This document shows positions 61,018 through 64,000 of a stretch of DNA of 64,000 nt, piece after piece. The notes under the pieces are model-generated. The model worked only from the letters and a program-made list of their open reading frames with translations. It did not search any database and had not been told where the DNA came from. The stretch is from Archegozetes longisetosus (lineage: Eukaryota > Arthropoda > Arachnida > Sarcoptiformes > Trhypochthoniidae): the NCBI GenBank assembly GCA_018873245.2, contig JAEMBT020000004.1:8659073-8723072 (forward strand). The letters run 5' to 3'. Position numbers and translations under genes: made by a program. Positions within the stretch are counted from its first letter, which is position 1. Each line of letters begins with the position of its first letter.

Positions 61018-64000
61018 TAGAAGTTGCTCACTATACAGGTTAGGTATTAAAGTGACAAAGAGTATGAAGTGGTTCTGTTAATATAGTCTTTGGTTTGACT
61101 GGAAAAGTTTCGCTTTTATGTTATTGAAGAAATACTTTACTGTAAATTAAAGCTTGGTTTCGTAGTTGTTGTAGGGCAATAAAGATTTCTTATTGAGTCT
61201 TATTTGAATAGAACAAATCTGAAGGTAATTCTAGAAAAGAACATTATTGGAAAATTTAAGAGAGCTCTGGATCATTATAATGAGCATTAATACTCGTTTC
61301 GAAGCTATTGTTGTTATCTTCAGATGAACGCTTCATTAAACACATTGATGTGAACAGAATGGCATTTCTCTCCTATATTTTTATTTAAACTGATCTTCTT
61401 TGGCAATACGTGCCAAATATGCGAAGTAATAATCTATTAAAATAGTTTTCCATCTGTGAGCTCTCGGAATCCATAGATATGAATGAGTTGGATATTTGAG
61501 CTGAAAATATCAACTAATATATTATTAGTGATGAATGATTGCGCAACAGTGAAAACCTATCATCAATCACCAAACAGATGACTATAGAGCAGATCGCTAA
61601 ACAATCACACCTAACTTACTCAATCCTTTTTTCCTCTCTTTTCCTTTCTATCTATTCTCTATAGACTATCAATAAGTTGAATATGACTTCCAGATCGTTT
61701 TCTCTTATTTCAAATTCACATGACTGGATGCGAAAAGTTTCCAAAAGTTTGCAGATTTTCTCAATTGAATACATTCTACAATCTAGAAAAGTATAGTTTC
61801 ATGTTAAGCAGGACCTCTTTTTGGAAAAAGGTTTCTGTATAAATTTACTGATTCAGTCAATTCAAATCAGAATATAATTGACAAGTTTAAAAACGTTGCA
61901 ATTTTACTGATTCTTTAGTGAAAACTAGTTTTTATTGGGATGGAAACCAAACGAAAGACAATAAATAGGATAGAATTTGACTTGAATAAATAAGGTTAGG
62001 TTAATTAAGATAGTTTTATACATGTCTTTATAATTAGCAGTCAGCTCTACAGACATATAAACAGACAGCCATTCTTTAATAGTATGTTTTACTGACAAAA
62101 ATGACATTTTAACTGATTAGCCAAAGAGTGCTATTTCGTTAACTAACTAAAGGTTGAATTTGTTTAACAAGTCACGCAATATTTACTATTATATTATTCG
62201 CATTAATTCTGGGAAGGCTACCAAATTTGTCCACTACTAATTATGACTTTTCAAGTTTCTACTTGCGTAAAATGCAATTTTCTTTCTATTCACAAATATC
62301 ACATTAAATATTTTAAAAACTTATCTCACAATATTTTCAAAGTCAGTCTGTTTTCACTTCGCTGGGAAAGTTCAAAAACTATTTTTTGTCACTCTTTTTG
62401 TTTATTTCATCCGCTTCTCTACCCATGATCTCTGAGTTTGTTCATAATCTTAATGCATATTTTATAATAAACTTCACTAATTAAAACAGTGATTCGCCGT
62501 TTTGCATGAATATAATGAGATAAAGAGTCTGGTGTCAGAAAAGTTCAGACCCCTGCTTAGCTGTATTGTTGAGCTGATAAACAAGGAGAAAAAGTTACTG
62601 TTTCAAAGTTATCTTAGATGAATGATCACGAAAATCTGTGAACTTCAAAATTATAGCTGCAATTATAAAACTAATGTGACTAAATTAAGAAAATTTGTAA
62701 ATGTTGGCTCATTATGCATTAAATAGGAATGTCTGCATTTTCACTTTAAATTACAGTTAAAATATGAAACTTCCATCAAAAAACCGCAAAGATTTTGGAC
62801 TATTAAATAAGTAGTAGATAATTAACATATTCTATTGATGTGATAGAATACTGGATGTCTTTTACAGTTTTTATGTTGAACAAGCTTTTGCGAATTCCAG
62901 AATATTTTTGACAACAATTTATTGAAAGCAAGGGTTTCTAAGTCGATTTTTAAAACAGATATGAGCATCCTAACCTCTTGACAAAAGATAGAGTGCATTT
63001 CATATTGATAAATAAGCACCTAAATTTAGCGCAATTTTAACAGATACTAATCAAGATATCACTCGATTCTTAATTCGTTAGTTAATCAATAAATTTTTGC
63101 CAAGAATAAGATTTATGACGAGTCTTAAAAGACTGAAGGAATGTGACTTAGTTGCAATCTAGTATTTCTATTGAATTATAGAATTTGTTGCGTCAAATGT
63201 TCGTCTATTGAAAGAGATTAAAGATTTGATTAATACTAAGGAACGAGTAAGAGTGACAAGTGACGAGTGAGCTTCAGATTGTTCCAAATTAGAGCTATCG
63301 GTCGGTTGATTAGAAGGAATGTTTTTTGTCAATTAATAACTCTCGTGAAAGTATGGTATGAGTAATAATACTTTATTTAATGTGGTTCAGGATCGCATGA
63401 ACAAATAAGAATTTAGCGCAAAACTAATCACTAGTATATTACAGCAAAGTGTTTCTACCATTTCCTTCTACTAAACACTTGCAAACGATTATTTTCCGAA
63501 TTGCTGTTTAATTGAAATCGATACTAAACCCAGTTAATTCAATTATACTATCTTCTCTATGGCAGACCAAAATTGGGACTTAAGTTTATATCAAATTTAA
63601 ACTTAGTGCCAACTATTGAGTTGTCTTGCAACTCTACTTCCTTTCCATGAGTCTAAACTACTCTTTAAGTGATTAAAAGAAATGTCAGATATTTTCAAAG
63701 GCGTGCAAACGGTAGCAAAATAATGAAAATGTATGTATGTATAATAAAGTAGGCTTTAAGCATAACTGAATTCTGAGAATTGTTGTGCTAAGTGATGCCC
63801 AACTACTGAGAATAATCTAAATAGAGAGACCACTAATGTCAAGCTATAGAGAACTATTAGGAACGATACTATTGGAAGATTAGCTAAACAACGCATTAAC
63901 TGTAGTTAATTCAAATAGATCTAACTGAACATTAGTATAGGAAAATTGTCAGGAGATTAAGAAACATATATGTCGGTGAGTACAAAGCATATAATAAACT
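61018..64000. other. AT-rich block at the window end
   Basis: No gene, RNA or clear repeat seen. Open frames are 65 codons or fewer and unlike any known family. Confidence 0.55.

Noticed and set aside
1..64000. CRISPR arrays, bacterial operons, Shine-Dalgarno sites, tRNA or rRNA genes
   Set aside because: The window is spliced eukaryotic DNA; no regularly spaced repeats with unique spacers, no B-box-like GGTTCGANTCC and no rRNA-like conserved blocks were seen.

Overview
The window is AT-rich (by eye about 70% A+T), spliced eukaryotic DNA with very little coding sequence. The one gene I can support is the 5' end of a rhodopsin-family (class A) biogenic-amine receptor on the + strand at 30391-31146. 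It has a long glycosylation-rich extracellular tail, TM1, a 78-nt intron, intracellular loop 1 and TM2. TM1/ICL1/TM2 look most like arthropod D2-type dopamine receptors. An AT-rich genome with arthropod-like receptor sequence, one very short intron beside one very long one, and abundant (CT)n tracts suggests an invertebrate, probably an arthropod and possibly a mite. That assignment is an inference from one exon pair.

Layout: 1-29260 is non-coding DNA with microsatellites, short tandem duplications, a perfect 15-bp inverted repeat (6089-6129) and one copy of a small terminal-inverted-repeat element (16635-16849). About 29260-30390 has less A+T and carries a GA tract, clustered AGCT motifs and a short palindrome; it is the likely 5' flank or 5'UTR of the receptor gene. 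30391-31146 is the receptor 5' coding part. 31147-64000 is probably intron, at least in part, because no later receptor exon was found; the first downstream intron would then exceed 32.8 kb. This part holds three more copies of the terminal-repeat element (40506-40702, 41703-41891 reversed, 60821-61017), a decayed non-LTR retrotransposon fragment (about 47798-47998), a possible hAT-type end (about 50371-50410), more (CT)n tracts and tandem repeats.

The most interesting structure is the roughly 190-215 bp element family. Its terminal inverted repeats each contain a further inverted repeat, so most ends can fold into a 7-9 bp stem around a 12-nt loop. Some paired positions change together between copies. 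The second notable point is that the 78-nt receptor intron is a multiple of three and has no stop codon, so the unspliced message stays in frame and would add 26 residues to intracellular loop 1. Short ORFs elsewhere match nothing I recognise and are about what AT-rich random sequence gives.
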